DNA of 64,000 nt from an uncultured Eubacteriales bacterium (GCA_905211265.1 CAJMAC010000006.1:34600-98599); one strand, 5' to 3'. Positions 1 to 9,384 are shown, numbered from the stretch's first letter. A program made the numbers and translations. Notes: a model not told the origin generated them from the sequence alone.

Positions 1-472
1 ATTGCATTAATTTACTTAATCTAAATCCTATTATTCTATCTAATATTCTTCTTGTTTCTTGTGATTTAACTAAATCATAATCTATATCTCTAGCATTATT
101 AAAACTATTTAATATAACATCTTTTGTTATTTCATTAAATACTATTCTTTTATAATTATCTTTTAATCCTAAGGTATCGTATAAGTGCCAAGATATTGCT
201 TCCCCTTCTCTATCTGGGTCTGTTGCAAGATATACAAACGAAGAATCTTTTACATCTTTTTTTAAGGCTGTTACTAGTTTATTTTTACCTTTAATTATAC
301 CATAACTAGGTTCAAAGTTATTTTCTACATCTACACCAAGTCCAAACTTACCAGTAGTCTTTAAATCTCTTATATGTCCTAAGGAACTAACTACTTTATA
401 GTCACTTCCTAAATATTTTTCAATGGTATGACTTTTACTTGGGGATTCTACAATTACTAATTTCTTTTTCAT
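1..472 (-). CDS. topA: DNA topoisomerase I, N-terminal part (cut by window edge)
   Basis: Type IA topoisomerase that relaxes negative supercoils. The visible 157 codons begin MKKKLVIVESPSKSHTIEKY, the TOPRIM start with its catalytic glutamate, and continue with the acidic TOPRIM motif (residues DPDREGEA) that binds Mg2+. The gene runs off the left edge, so the active-site tyrosine is not in view. The start is fixed by ATG at 472-470 with a GGAGGGAG ribosome site just upstream. The nearest upstream element is the structured RNA at 574-752 and its terminator, so topA must have its own promoter in the 100-base gap or be read through. Confidence 0.95.
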   Translation of the reverse strand, partial: MKKKLVIVESPSKSHTIEKYLGSDYKVVSSLGHIRDLKTTGKFGLGVDVENNFEPSYGIIKGKNKLVTALKKDVKDSSFVYLATDPDREGEAISWHLYDTLGLKDNYKRIVFNEITKDVILNSFNNARDIDYDLVKSQETRRILDRIIGFRLSKLMQ

Positions 473-573
473 GATAATTTCTCCCTCCATTACAAATATA
501 TACTAATTTTTTTAATATTTGTCAAGCATTTTTTGAAAATATGTTAAAATATGTTAAAGAAGTAAAAAAAAGA

Positions 574-752
574 CCCCAAAGGATCGACTCTATGAAGATA
601 AAACCCGCGCGTTATTCACACAGGTGGTAGAACACCATATACTAATCAGGATTCTTAAAGAATTATTCAAGCATTCAACACATAGTATATTTTAGTTCCC
701 CTAAATATATCTTTAGTCGGTTTTATACTAAAGATATCGAGTCCCTCAGGTA
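574..752 (-). ncRNA. Structured non-coding RNA with terminator, family not identified (6S-like?)
   Basis: Read on the minus strand this 180-base gene-free stretch folds into a compact set of helices. A closing stem joins GGGACTC near the 5' end to GAGTCGATCC at the 3' end. Inside are a long hairpin (ATATCTTTAGT with ACTAAAGATAT), TTTAG/CTAAA, ATATACTA/TAGTATAT enclosing ATTCT/AGAAT, and GGTG/CACC. It ends GATCC-TTTG-GGGTC followed by eight T, a good intrinsic terminator. The GC content is far above its surroundings, typical of a conserved RNA. Length and the closing stem are compatible with 6S RNA, but I cannot match a family consensus with certainty; several side hairpins are not rod-like as 6S usually is. 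Confidence 0.5.
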
Positions 753-807
753 TTTTAATTATATCATAGATAATTTTATTTTTCAATAATATTAACTATA
801 AAGTAAC

Positions 808-1602
808 TTATTTTACATTATTATTATCATTATATTTTGTTATAACCCTTGTAGTATTAGGGTTTACATTAAACATAGAATTAAATATATTTATATCAGC
901 ATTCGGATTATTTTCTAATAAAGTATATATTAATTGTTTTACTTCTTTTCTTTTACCACTATTCTTTTTAGTAACACTACAAGCACAATCTAAAAAAGTT
1001 AACTCAGAAAATTTAACCCAAGAAATAATATCTTTTTCTTTAACATAATATAATGGTCTAATTAATTCCATATTAGAATAATTATCCGAAGGTAATATAG
1101 GTAACATTCCAGAAAAGTTACCATTATAAAGTAAATTTAACATAATAGTTTCTATTACATCATTAAAGTGGTGTCCTAAAGCTATTTTATTGCATCCTAG
1201 TTCTTTTGCTTTACTATATAAAGCACCACGTCTCATTCTTGCACATAAATAACATGGACTTTTACCTAAAGAATTATCTGATACCTCAAAAATATTTGTT
1301 TCAAACATTTGAATTGGTATATTAAGTATTTTAGCATTTTCTTTTATTTTATTTACATTTTCTGGATTATAGCCTGGATTCATAACAAGAAAAGTTAATT
1401 CAAATTTATATTTACTATGTTTTTTTAATTCTTGCATGCATTTTGCTAGTAAAAAGGAATCTTTACCTCCACTTATACAAACTGCAATATGATCTCCTTC
1501 TTTTATTAAATCAAAGTCTTTGACTGCTCTTACAAATCTAGAATATATCTCTTTACGATATTTCTTTATTATGCTTTTTTCTATTTCCTTTAATTCTTTC
1601 AT
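808..1602 (-). CDS. ttcA: TtcA-family tRNA 2-thiolation ATPase
   Basis: A 264-residue PP-loop ATPase. The SGGKDS phosphate loop is at residues 44-49. Cysteines 118 and 121 (CYLC) and 207/209 (CAC) occupy the places of the TtcA Fe-S ligands. The family adenylates cytidine 32 of tRNA and exchanges oxygen for sulfur. ATG at 1602 follows AAGGAAG. It lies 17 bases downstream of the ClpX-like gene and is probably co-transcribed with it and tgt, giving a small tRNA-modification group. TilS or another PP-loop subfamily is less likely because of the paired cysteine motifs. The exact substrate in Firmicutes members is not established. Confidence 0.8.
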   Translation of the reverse strand: MKELKEIEKSIIKKYRKEIYSRFVRAVKDFDLIKEGDHIAVCISGGKDSFLLAKCMQELKKHSKYKFELTFLVMNPGYNPENVNKIKENAKILNIPIQMFETNIFEVSDNSLGKSPCYLCARMRRGALYSKAKELGCNKIALGHHFNDVIETIMLNLLYNGNFSGMLPILPSDNYSNMELIRPLYYVKEKDIISWVKFSELTFLDCACSVTKKNSGKRKEVKQLIYTLLENNPNADINIFNSMFNVNPNTTRVITKYNDNNNVK

Positions 1603-1619
1603 ATTATTACTTCCTTAAT

Positions 1620-3125
1620 TTATTTCTTTAATATATATTTTTTAGGATCAGTAACAGTATCTTTAGAGATAGTAAGTTCATTGTAATTTTCTTCATCATC
1701 GCTTAAATTAAACATAATATCACTAAACATTTCATTTACAATACTACTTATTGCTCTAGCACCAATCTTTTTATCTTTGGCAATTTTAGCTATAGTTTCA
1801 ATTATTTCATCATGATTTTCCTCAATATATTTTACATTAGATTTTTTTATTAAATTAACTTTATCATTATAAGCACTCTTTTTAGAGTCTGTTATTATTT
1901 TTTTCAAAGTGTCTATATCTAAATCGTTCAATCTAATTATTTTACCCATTCTACCTACTAATTCTGCTTTTAATCCTAGTTTTTCTACTAAATCATCAGC
2001 ATTAATTTTACCAGTAGTAATAACTTTATCTTTTATATCACTAGTAAAACCTGCTTGTTTATTTATTTTCTTAGTTAAAATATCAGTACATGCTCCAACA
2101 CCAATAAAAGTAATATGTTCAGTATTTAAAATCATTCTACTTCCATGATTATAATCTATTCCAAAAGTACCATCTTCAACTATTTTTAAAAGTTCATTTT
2201 GTACTCCATTAGTAGATATATCACCTTTATTACCACGAGTAGCTATTTTATCAAATTCATCAAGTACTACAATAGCACGTTCTGCCTTACTTATATCACC
2301 TTTAGTTAATGTAAGTAAATCTTTAAGTATTTCATCAGTACCTCTACCAATATATCCTGCTTGACTCATACCAGTAACACTAGTTAACAAAAGTGGAATA
2401 TTAAGTAATTTAGATACTTGTCTTATTATTTCAGTTTTACCACTTCCAGAAGGTCCTAATATAATCATATTATTAGTAGTATCTCCATAAAAATTCTCCC
2501 ATATTGTAGTTACAATTTGTTTAATTGCATCATCTTGTCCTATTACTGTTTTTCTTATTTCTTTATATAGTTTACGTGGACTAATTTTTATTTCAGTATT
2601 ACTTAAAGTATCACTTTCATTATGTTCAATCTTTTTTTCATCTTGTGAGATATCTTCTATATCTTCATTTAATTCTCTATTCATTTGTTCTTCAAATTCT
2701 TTTATATCTTCAATATTGTTAAAGAAAAACATACATCTATCAATACTATCTTGATCTAATATTACTGTGGCTTTACTATTATCACTATCAATAGGTTTTC
2801 TCATTAATATAACTTGACAATCATATAATCTTGCAGTATATTCATATTTTCTTAAATTTTCTAAGTATTCTTTCTTTATTTCACTTAAACTTTTATCAGG
2901 ATTATTCTTATATGCTTTTAGTATACTACCTCTTAAAGCAAAACTTTTACCATTTTGAAAATCCATGAAATGATCATATGAATATAGATTCTCATCTATA
3001 AATTTTTCACTTATTTCATCATAAAATCCTTCGACTATTTCTACCGGATAATAAGTTCTTATTCCTTCGTTATCTACAACAGGTTCAAATATAACCGCTA
3101 AATCTTCAATATCTATATCAACCAT
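1620..3125 (-). CDS. ClpX-like AAA+ ATPase with unusual N-terminal domain
   Basis: A 501-residue protein whose C-terminal two thirds is a ClpX/HslU-type AAA+ module: Walker A GPSGSGKT at 224-231, pore-type loop GYIGRG at about 258, Walker B VVLDE near 286-290, and a sensor-2/C-domain ending IGARAISSIVNEMF. ClpX unfolds proteins for ClpP. The first 190 residues do not contain the four-cysteine zinc-finger of true ClpX; instead there is an acidic unknown region. It may therefore be a second, adaptor-independent unfoldase rather than the housekeeping ClpX. ATG at 3125 follows AGGAGG. It sits between tgt and the ttcA-like gene on the same strand with about 30-base or shorter gaps. Confidence 0.8.
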   Translation of the reverse strand: MVDIDIEDLAVIFEPVVDNEGIRTYYPVEIVEGFYDEISEKFIDENLYSYDHFMDFQNGKSFALRGSILKAYKNNPDKSLSEIKKEYLENLRKYEYTARLYDCQVILMRKPIDSDNSKATVILDQDSIDRCMFFFNNIEDIKEFEEQMNRELNEDIEDISQDEKKIEHNESDTLSNTEIKISPRKLYKEIRKTVIGQDDAIKQIVTTIWENFYGDTTNNMIILGPSGSGKTEIIRQVSKLLNIPLLLTSVTGMSQAGYIGRGTDEILKDLLTLTKGDISKAERAIVVLDEFDKIATRGNKGDISTNGVQNELLKIVEDGTFGIDYNHGSRMILNTEHITFIGVGACTDILTKKINKQAGFTSDIKDKVITTGKINADDLVEKLGLKAELVGRMGKIIRLNDLDIDTLKKIITDSKKSAYNDKVNLIKKSNVKYIEENHDEIIETIAKIAKDKKIGARAISSIVNEMFSDIMFNLSDDEENYNELTISKDTVTDPKKYILKK

Positions 3126-3156
3126 AAATACCTCCTATATATAAATTATTATATAA

Positions 3157-4278
3157 TTATTTTTGTAAATTACCTTTATATCTATCTAAGAATTCTTTTT
3201 TATATTCTAAGAATCTATCTTCTTTAATACTTTCTCTAATATTTTCACATATTTTAATTAAGAATCTTAAATTATGAATAGAAAGCAATCTTTGTCCTAA
3301 TGTTTCTTGTGCTACAATTAAATGTCTTATATATGCTTTTGTATAATTTTTACAGCAATAACAATCACAATTACTATCTACTGGTGTAAAATCTTCCTTG
3401 TATTTAGCATTCTTAATATTTATTTTACCATCCAAGGTAAATGCATGTGCATGTCTTGCAAGTCTAGTTGGAAGTACACAATCAAACATATCAATTCCGC
3501 GTTCTACTCCTTCGAAAATATCTGAGGGCTCTCCTACACCCATTAAATATCTTGGTTTATCAGTAGGTAAATATTTTATTCCATAATCAATCATTTTATA
3601 CATTGTCTCTTTATCTTCACCTACCGAAGTTCCACCAATTGAATAACCATCAAAATCTAATTTTACAGTTTCTTTAGCACTATATTCTCTTAAATCTTCA
3701 AATTCTCCACCTTGAACTATACCAAATAAACTTTGCATTTCATTTTTATGATTATCTTTACATCTTTTAGCCCATCTTATTGTTCTTTCAACACTATTTT
3801 TCATATATTCGTAAGTTACAGGATAAGGAGGACATTCATCAAAACTCATAGCAATATCACTATCAAGTTTATTTTGTATTTCTATTGATTTTTCTGGTGT
3901 TAAAAATATTCTTTTACCATCAATATGACTATTAAAATAAACTCCTTCTTCACTTATGTCTTTCTTTTTAGCCAAAGAAAATACTTGGAAGCCTCCACAA
4001 TCTGTTAAAATTGGACCATTCCAGTTCATAAATTTATGAAGTCCTCCAGCTTTTGCTACTATATCTTCACCTGGTCTAAGCCATAAATGATAAGTATTAG
4101 ATAATATTACTCCTGAATTAATATCGTGTAATTCTTCAACTGATAATGTTTTAACGGTAGCTTGGGTACCTACTGGCATAAACATTGGAGTTTCATAAGT
4201 TCCATAATTTGTTTCTAATGTTCCATACCTTGCATTAGTAAATTTATCTTTATGTATTAGGTTATATTTTACTTTCAT
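3157..4278 (-). CDS. tgt: Queuine/preQ1 tRNA-ribosyltransferase
   Basis: A 373-residue TIM-barrel transglycosylase that swaps guanine 34 of GUN-anticodon tRNAs for a queuosine precursor. Diagnostic features are the LTDCGGFQVFS segment, the GGTSVGE loop, MFDCVLPTR with the nucleophilic aspartate, and the C-terminal zinc site CDCYCC followed by a conserved histidine about 25 residues later. Length is normal for the family. ATG at 4278 follows GAGGAAG. No queuosine biosynthesis genes are in the window, so whether preQ1 is made or imported is unknown. Confidence 0.96.
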   Translation of the reverse strand: MKVKYNLIHKDKFTNARYGTLETNYGTYETPMFMPVGTQATVKTLSVEELHDINSGVILSNTYHLWLRPGEDIVAKAGGLHKFMNWNGPILTDCGGFQVFSLAKKKDISEEGVYFNSHIDGKRIFLTPEKSIEIQNKLDSDIAMSFDECPPYPVTYEYMKNSVERTIRWAKRCKDNHKNEMQSLFGIVQGGEFEDLREYSAKETVKLDFDGYSIGGTSVGEDKETMYKMIDYGIKYLPTDKPRYLMGVGEPSDIFEGVERGIDMFDCVLPTRLARHAHAFTLDGKINIKNAKYKEDFTPVDSNCDCYCCKNYTKAYIRHLIVAQETLGQRLLSIHNLRFLIKICENIRESIKEDRFLEYKKEFLDRYKGNLQK

Positions 4279-4622
4279 ATTACTTCCTCATTTCTTATTT
4301 ATTATATCAAATGTATAGTTATCTATCAATAGAATTTTTTATATTTGTTAAATAAAATTCAAAGTTCCTGAAGTTTTGCTTTTGGGAACTAAGTCTTGAA
4401 CAAAAATTATACATTATAATATAATTAATTTATCACTTGGAGGATATAGCGATGTTTTGATGAAAACAATCAGAGCACTAAGTAGTGTTATACAATAATG
4501 AAGATAGGTCAACTTTTTTAACAAAAGTTATTTATGTTTTTTTTATGACAACTAATAAATTTAACAAGGGAAAGTATTTTGACAAAAATAATAAAAAATA
4601 GTATAATTATTTTGGTGGTTAT
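4279..4622. other. Divergent intergenic region, tgt / HD gene
   Basis: This 344-base gap separates the minus-strand tgt operon from the plus-strand HD gene. It must hold both promoters. I see an inverted repeat AGTTCC...GGGAACT (about 4361-4390) and a strong GGAGGA at 4439-4444 that precedes only very short reading frames (ATG-TTT-TGA; a 12-codon frame at 4460-4498, spacing poor). No RNA family is recognised. Confidence 0.4.
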
Positions 4623-5291
4623 ATGTATTTATACAATAAATTGTTAAGCAATGAAACATTTTTAAATGCTGTAAAAAAAATAGAAAATATTCATTTTGTA
4701 ACAAATGGTAAATGGGATTGGGAACATGGTCTAGGACATTACAAACGAGTAGCTGAATATGTAAAAATAATTTTATTACAATTAGGAGCTGATGAAAGAA
4801 CAATTGATTTAGGAATGACCGCGGCTCTTTTACATGATATTGGTTTATTAAAAGGAGATAAAGTTAACCATGCTATAGAAAGTAGTAAAATATTTATTAA
4901 TTTTATCGATAAAAACGATATCACACAGGATGAGGAAGAGACTTTAAGACAGGCAATTATGGATCATTCTAAAGGGAATAACATTAAATCTTCAATAGGC
5001 TTAAGTTTAGTTTTAGCAGATAAATTAGATGTAAACTATCATAGAACAAAAAATTCTAGTATTCAAGATAAAATGAATAAAGAAATCCAAAAAATTCAAA
5101 ATGTTGATATAAGTATTACAGATAAAGATCTTATAGTACAATATACTACTGATAATAACTTTGATATTAATATCTTAGAAAATTGGCCCAAAGCAATTAC
5201 AGTTCCATACAAAGTGTCTAAATATTTGAAAAGAAATTATAGATTTATAGTTAATAATATACAAATTGATATTTCAAAGTTTATAAATTAA
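4623..5291 (+). CDS. HD-domain phosphohydrolase
   Basis: A 222-residue HD-superfamily metal-dependent phosphohydrolase. The metal motifs are HGLGH (about residues 39-43), then the central LLHDIG pair (about 74-79), then DHSKGN (about 118) and a late LADKLD aspartate. It is a stand-alone soluble enzyme with no fused sensor or GGDEF. Substrate is not predictable: nucleotide, cyclic nucleotide or tRNA ends are all known for this fold. The gene is one of few on the plus strand here and lies alone, with start ATG behind GGTGG. Confidence 0.8.
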   Translation: MYLYNKLLSNETFLNAVKKIENIHFVTNGKWDWEHGLGHYKRVAEYVKIILLQLGADERTIDLGMTAALLHDIGLLKGDKVNHAIESSKIFINFIDKNDITQDEEETLRQAIMDHSKGNNIKSSIGLSLVLADKLDVNYHRTKNSSIQDKMNKEIQKIQNVDISITDKDLIVQYTTDNNFDINILENWPKAITVPYKVSKYLKRNYRFIVNNIQIDISKFIN

Positions 5292-5319
5292 AAGTTGGAC
5301 ATATAAAATTAAAAACTAA

Positions 5320-6486
5320 TTATTTAGAAATTAGTTCTTTTTGTCTTTTCATTAAATCTTTCATATTTTCTATAGATATAGCTTGTACTAAACCTAAACT
5401 AATAAATAAAGTTAAGGTAAAACTGCCACCATATGATAAGAATGGAAGAGGTACTCCAGTTAATGGTAATAATCCTGTTACTCCACCAAGGTTAACCACT
5501 ATATGAATTGTAATATAAGTAAATATTCCGAAAGCCATTAAAGCACTACTTATTCTTCGGCTCTTTTTAGCAATTACAAATATTCTAAATAGAAGTATAC
5601 CATAAAAAATTATAACTACTATTCCTATTAAATATCCCCATTCTTCCACTATAATTGGAAAGATAAAGTCAGTATATGAATCTGGTAAATATAAATATTT
5701 TTGAGTACTTTCTCCGATTCCACTTCCTTTTAATCCTCCATTATGAAATGCTATATAACTATTACATAGTTGATAACCTTCTTCACTTTGATAATTTTCA
5801 CATGGATTATTCATAAAACTAAATAATCTTTGTAATTGATAATCTTTAAGTATTTTACCTTTAGTACTAATAAATACTAAAAGAATTAAGCCAATAAAAG
5901 CAAATAATATTTTATTTATATTCTTCCTATTTTCTTTAGGTATTGGTGCCAAGAAAAATATAGATAATGCTATCATAGCAATAATGGCAGATGTTCCTAA
6001 ATCTGGCTGAAGTGCTACTAAAACACATATTATTACAATTGGTATCATAGGCTTAATTATTGTCCAATAATCATCTAGATTATCTTTATGTTTTTCATAA
6101 TAGCTAGATAGATAAATTATTGTAAATAATTTTGCAAACTCACTTGGTTGTATTTTTATTGGTCCTAATTTAAACCAACTTACTACTTCCCTTGTAGATT
6201 TACCATATATAATTAAGACTGTCATTGCTATTATTATTGCTATAATTAAGAAAGTACTTAGTTTTTTATAAAAGCTTATTGGTATTAAATGCATAATAAA
6301 ATATATTAAGAATCCTATTCCTACGAACATCAATTGTCTAATGAAATAGAAATATGGACTTTTATCATATCTCATATATGATTCCATTGAAGAAGCACTT
6401 AAAACCATAATAAGACCAAATATAGAAAAAAGAATAATTATTGTAAGTAATATTTTATCTATTTTTGATTTTGGTGTTTTCTTCAT
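5320..6486 (-). CDS. ftsW: SEDS peptidoglycan glycosyltransferase, FtsW/SpoVE type
   Basis: A 388-residue polytopic membrane protein with about ten hydrophobic segments. The VVSWFKLGPIKIQPSEFAKL stretch (about residues 98-117) and the later GGVTGLLPLTGVPLPFLSYGG loop are hallmarks of SEDS proteins that polymerise lipid II with a partner class B PBP. The VLSASS first helix and the GGLKGSGIG loop favour FtsW/SpoVE over RodA. No PBP or division genes adjoin it. Because this lineage seems to sporulate, SpoVE function is equally possible. Confidence 0.88.
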   Translation of the reverse strand: MKKTPKSKIDKILLTIIILFSIFGLIMVLSASSMESYMRYDKSPYFYFIRQLMFVGIGFLIYFIMHLIPISFYKKLSTFLIIAIIIAMTVLIIYGKSTREVVSWFKLGPIKIQPSEFAKLFTIIYLSSYYEKHKDNLDDYWTIIKPMIPIVIICVLVALQPDLGTSAIIAMIALSIFFLAPIPKENRKNINKILFAFIGLILLVFISTKGKILKDYQLQRLFSFMNNPCENYQSEEGYQLCNSYIAFHNGGLKGSGIGESTQKYLYLPDSYTDFIFPIIVEEWGYLIGIVVIIFYGILLFRIFVIAKKSRRISSALMAFGIFTYITIHIVVNLGGVTGLLPLTGVPLPFLSYGGSFTLTLFISLGLVQAISIENMKDLMKRQKELISK

Positions 6487-6518
6487 AATTATTCTCCTTT
6501 CTTTAGCTTATTATCTTG

Positions 6519-7313
6519 CTAATCTAAAAATTTACAATGTTTACATAGTTCTTCAACTTTTTTATTATTTTTAAAATTATTTATCATATTAATACATCTA
6601 TTACTATTTAATACTTCATTAATATTATCATTAAATATATTACCTAGATTAATTATTCCTTCACTATCTAAACAACATGGAATTATTGTACCATCTACAA
6701 GTATTCCAAAATGTGTTATTAGTCCATAACATTTACCTAGTTCATTATAATAATTGTTATTTAAGTCTGGCCAAATAAAATTTTTATTAAAGTCCAAATA
6801 TAAATTCTTTTTTATTGTACATTTTTCTAGTTTAATATTTGTATGATAATACTCATTTATTTGTTTAATTATATCGTTATTATATTTATTGTTAACCCAT
6901 AATCTTAAGTTAACTAAAGTATTATTATTTATTAAGTTATCTACTACTTTAAATATATTACTTAAATAAGAATCTAATGGTATATTATATTTTTCATTAT
7001 AACTATGCAAAGATATATTAATCATATTAATATTTTTATTATCTATAATTTTATCTATTAAATATCCATTAGTAGTTATATTTATTTTATATCCATAGCT
7101 TGTAGCCAAATCAATTAATTCATTAATTTTAGGATGAAGTAAAGGTTCTCCTAAAATATGAAAATATAAATAATTAGTTAATCCTTTTAATTTTTTTAAT
7201 ATTATTTCAAACTCATTTATAGACATAAACTTATTATTTCTTTTATTTTTAATACAAAAATCACATGATAGATTACAAGTATTAGTTATTTCTATATATA
7301 CTTTTTTATACAT
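6519..7313 (-). CDS. Radical SAM protein with SPASM-like C-terminus
   Basis: About 264 residues. The N-terminal CNLSCDFC motif gives the CxxxCxxC ligands of the SAM-cleaving 4Fe-4S cluster (C13, C17, C20). A C-terminal cysteine set (PCCLD, then LCKHC) resembles a SPASM or twitch auxiliary cluster, usual in enzymes that modify peptides. The ATG at 7313 overlaps the stop of the upstream pilin-like gene by one base (TAATG), implying translational coupling; the GTG at 7325 is less likely. No precursor peptide with a known leader is visible, so a role on the pilin-like partner is only a hypothesis. Confidence 0.82.
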   Translation of the reverse strand: MYKKVYIEITNTCNLSCDFCIKNKRNNKFMSINEFEIILKKLKGLTNYLYFHILGEPLLHPKINELIDLATSYGYKINITTNGYLIDKIIDNKNINMINISLHSYNEKYNIPLDSYLSNIFKVVDNLINNNTLVNLRLWVNNKYNNDIIKQINEYYHTNIKLEKCTIKKNLYLDFNKNFIWPDLNNNYYNELGKCYGLITHFGILVDGTIIPCCLDSEGIINLGNIFNDNINEVLNSNRCINMINNFKNNKKVEELCKHCKFLD

Positions 7314-7693
7314 TATTTTAAACACTCTAATTCTAGATAGTCTTCTAAATTAGAACTTCCTCCAATTTTATAATATAGTTTATTTGTTTCTTCATTTTTA
7401 GTCTTACTAGTTATAACTACAGTATTACTAGGTAAGTAAGCATTACACGTACTACCATTGTAATTAAAAGTATATAACCCATTAGAGGATGTTGTATATT
7501 TATAATTATCTTCATTATCAGCAAAATTATAAGTTTCTTTTTTTAATTCAAGATTTTCATAAACACTTTTTTCTAATTCATCTATTCTTCTATTTTTACC
7601 TACTAAAATTGATAAGAATGAAGTTAATGCTAGAATAAATATTAACATTAATCCATAAAGTATTCCTGTTATCGCAAAACCTTTATTGTTCAT
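7313..7693 (-). CDS. Type IV pilin-like (pseudopilin) protein
   Basis: A 126-residue protein starting MNNKGFAITGILYG followed by a strongly hydrophobic helix to about residue 30. The short basic leader plus G-F at the processing site resembles a prepilin peptidase site with an N-methylphenylalanine-type helix, although the usual Glu at +5 is missing (Thr/Gly there). The rest is a small polar domain with two cysteines near the C-terminus. It is coupled to the downstream radical-SAM gene. No pilus assembly ATPase is in the window. It could instead be a simple single-pass surface protein. Confidence 0.6.
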   Translation of the reverse strand: MNNKGFAITGILYGLMLIFILALTSFLSILVGKNRRIDELEKSVYENLELKKETYNFADNEDNYKYTTSSNGLYTFNYNGSTCNAYLPSNTVVITSKTKNEETNKLYYKIGGSSNLEDYLELECLK

Positions 7694-7703
7694 TGTTACC
7701 TCC

Positions 7704-8966
7704 TTAATAAGTTATAACTTCTAAAGTATTGTCTTGACTGATTAAATTTTTTGAACTCTCTGGTACAGTTATTGTTTTTACATTACCATCAGATATATAT
7801 TTATTATTTTTTAAATTATTAAATACCATTGTTATATCAAATTCTTTACCATTATTATCATATGCTCTACATCTTTTTAAGAATGTTTTATCAAAATCCT
7901 TATTAAAACATGATACTTCTGGTTCCCAACCTACTCTTAAGGCCGCCTCTGTTTCATATGATTTATTATTATATGTTGTATTTAATACATATTTAAAGTT
8001 TTCATGTGTTTTAACGTAAGGACTACCAAATGGTAAAGCAATTATTTTAACGTATTTATTAGGAATAATTCTTTCTAATTCATCATAAACATATGCTATT
8101 TCTTTTTGAACTCTTTCACCTGATGATTTTTTTATATCTAAATGTGTTTGAGTATGATTACCTATATCATAACCATTATCTATCATCCAGTTAAGTATTT
8201 TTTCATTATATTCACTTTGATTGAATATTCCTCCATTAACAAAGAATGTTGCAGTTACTTTAGCATCTTTATGATTAGCTTTAAATTCTTCGAAGATACC
8301 TACAGCACTATTTTTATCAATTAAAATATTACCATCACTATCTAATCCTGTTACTTTAATATTATCTTCATTACCATCATCAAATGTTAAGATAATTGGA
8401 CTTTTACCATATGATACGTCTACTATACCATTTATATAGTCTTCTAAGCGTATCATTTCATAACCATTTTCATAATAAAACTCTAAATCTTTTCTAAATG
8501 CTTCAGGAGTCCTATTGTAGCCATCTTTATCTACATTTCCTCCAACTTTACCAGTACTATTACTAGTTTTTTCTCTTATTCCATGATACATCATAATAGG
8601 AACTTTACCTAATTCATTTATTTTATCACTTGCTAATTTTTCTTTATCGATTTTACCTAAAGATACTGTTATATTTAATTTGTCATTATCTTTTATTATA
8701 GTATCTTTATTAATACTTTGAGTAATAACTTTGTCTTTTTCTACTTCTTCAGAGTAAACATATTCAATATTTAATTCTAAGTTATGCTTAGTAGAATATT
8801 CTTGCACTACACTTATATCTTGATTTATAAAATCTTCCATTAAAGTATCTTTTACTTCTATATCTTTTGATTTATTAGTTAACTTAAATATTAAAAATAC
8901 TACAAATATTAAAATAATTAATATAATTATTATAGGAAGTATTTTAAATTTTTTCTTTTTTTTCAT
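7704..8966 (-). CDS. Membrane-anchored PASTA-polysaccharide deacetylase
   Basis: About 420 residues: basic N-terminus, one membrane helix (about 10-30), a PASTA-like region (about 40-105), and a NodB/CE4 deacetylase domain. The catalytic motifs are LTFDDG and GNHTQTHLD (metal-binding HxxxH). Members remove acetyl groups from cell-wall sugars; the PASTA module would bind peptidoglycan. I place the start at ATG 8966, which has AAAGGTGAT upstream, rather than the ATG five codons earlier. It ends 10 bases before the pilin-like gene. Confidence 0.85.
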   Translation of the reverse strand: MKKKKKFKILPIIIILIILIFVVFLIFKLTNKSKDIEVKDTLMEDFINQDISVVQEYSTKHNLELNIEYVYSEEVEKDKVITQSINKDTIIKDNDKLNITVSLGKIDKEKLASDKINELGKVPIMMYHGIREKTSNSTGKVGGNVDKDGYNRTPEAFRKDLEFYYENGYEMIRLEDYINGIVDVSYGKSPIILTFDDGNEDNIKVTGLDSDGNILIDKNSAVGIFEEFKANHKDAKVTATFFVNGGIFNQSEYNEKILNWMIDNGYDIGNHTQTHLDIKKSSGERVQKEIAYVYDELERIIPNKYVKIIALPFGSPYVKTHENFKYVLNTTYNNKSYETEAALRVGWEPEVSCFNKDFDKTFLKRCRAYDNNGKEFDITMVFNNLKNNKYISDGNVKTITVPESSKNLISQDNTLEVITY

Positions 8967-9049
8967 ATTATCACCTTTCATAAGTTTTATTATCTATTTA
9001 CATATAATTTAATTATAAAATAAATAATGCATTTTTTCAATAAAATAAA

Positions 9050-9080
9050 GAAAAAAAGTAAACTATTTTTAATAGTTTAC
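9050..9080 (-). terminator. Terminator after the Flp-like pilin gene
   Basis: GTAAACTATT pairs with AATAGTTTAC (10 bp, 3-base loop) and is followed on the minus strand by seven T. Confidence 0.85.
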
Positions 9081-9093
9081 ACATTTTTAATAT

Positions 9094-9312
9094 TTATTCA
9101 AATAGTTTACCTTGATCACCTTGGCAATATGCTCCACCAATTTTTTCTCCTTCGACATATTCCTTACCACTAATTTGGCAACTCATTTTAGTAATGGCAT
9201 CAGTTAAGTAACCTCCGAATATTTTAACTAGTGCTATTGCTACTACTGTTATAAGTGAAATAATTAAAACATACTCTACTAGTGTTTGACCTTTTCTATT
9301 CAATTTAAACAT
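9094..9312 (-). CDS. Flp/class III pilin-like small protein
   Basis: A 72-residue protein starting MFKLNRKGQTLVEYVLIISL. The K-G-Q-T-x-V-E-Y sequence ahead of a long hydrophobic helix is the classic Flp-type pilin processing region with Glu five residues after the cleavage site. The polar tail has two cysteines. The start is ATG 9312 with GGAGG five bases away; an upstream in-frame extension has no ribosome site. No TadA or TadB genes are nearby, so the assembly machinery, if any, is elsewhere. It has its own terminator. Confidence 0.75.
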   Translation of the reverse strand: MFKLNRKGQTLVEYVLIISLITVVAIALVKIFGGYLTDAITKMSCQISGKEYVEGEKIGGAYCQGDQGKLFE

Positions 9313-9384
9313 ATTTATTCCTCCATACCTTACAATAATTATATAATATATATTTTTTTTAGTCAATAATTTTTACTTTTATTA

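Noticed and set aside
4439..4498. Short leader peptide gene behind GGAGGA
   Set aside because: The first ATG stops after two codons and the next is too far from the ribosome site.
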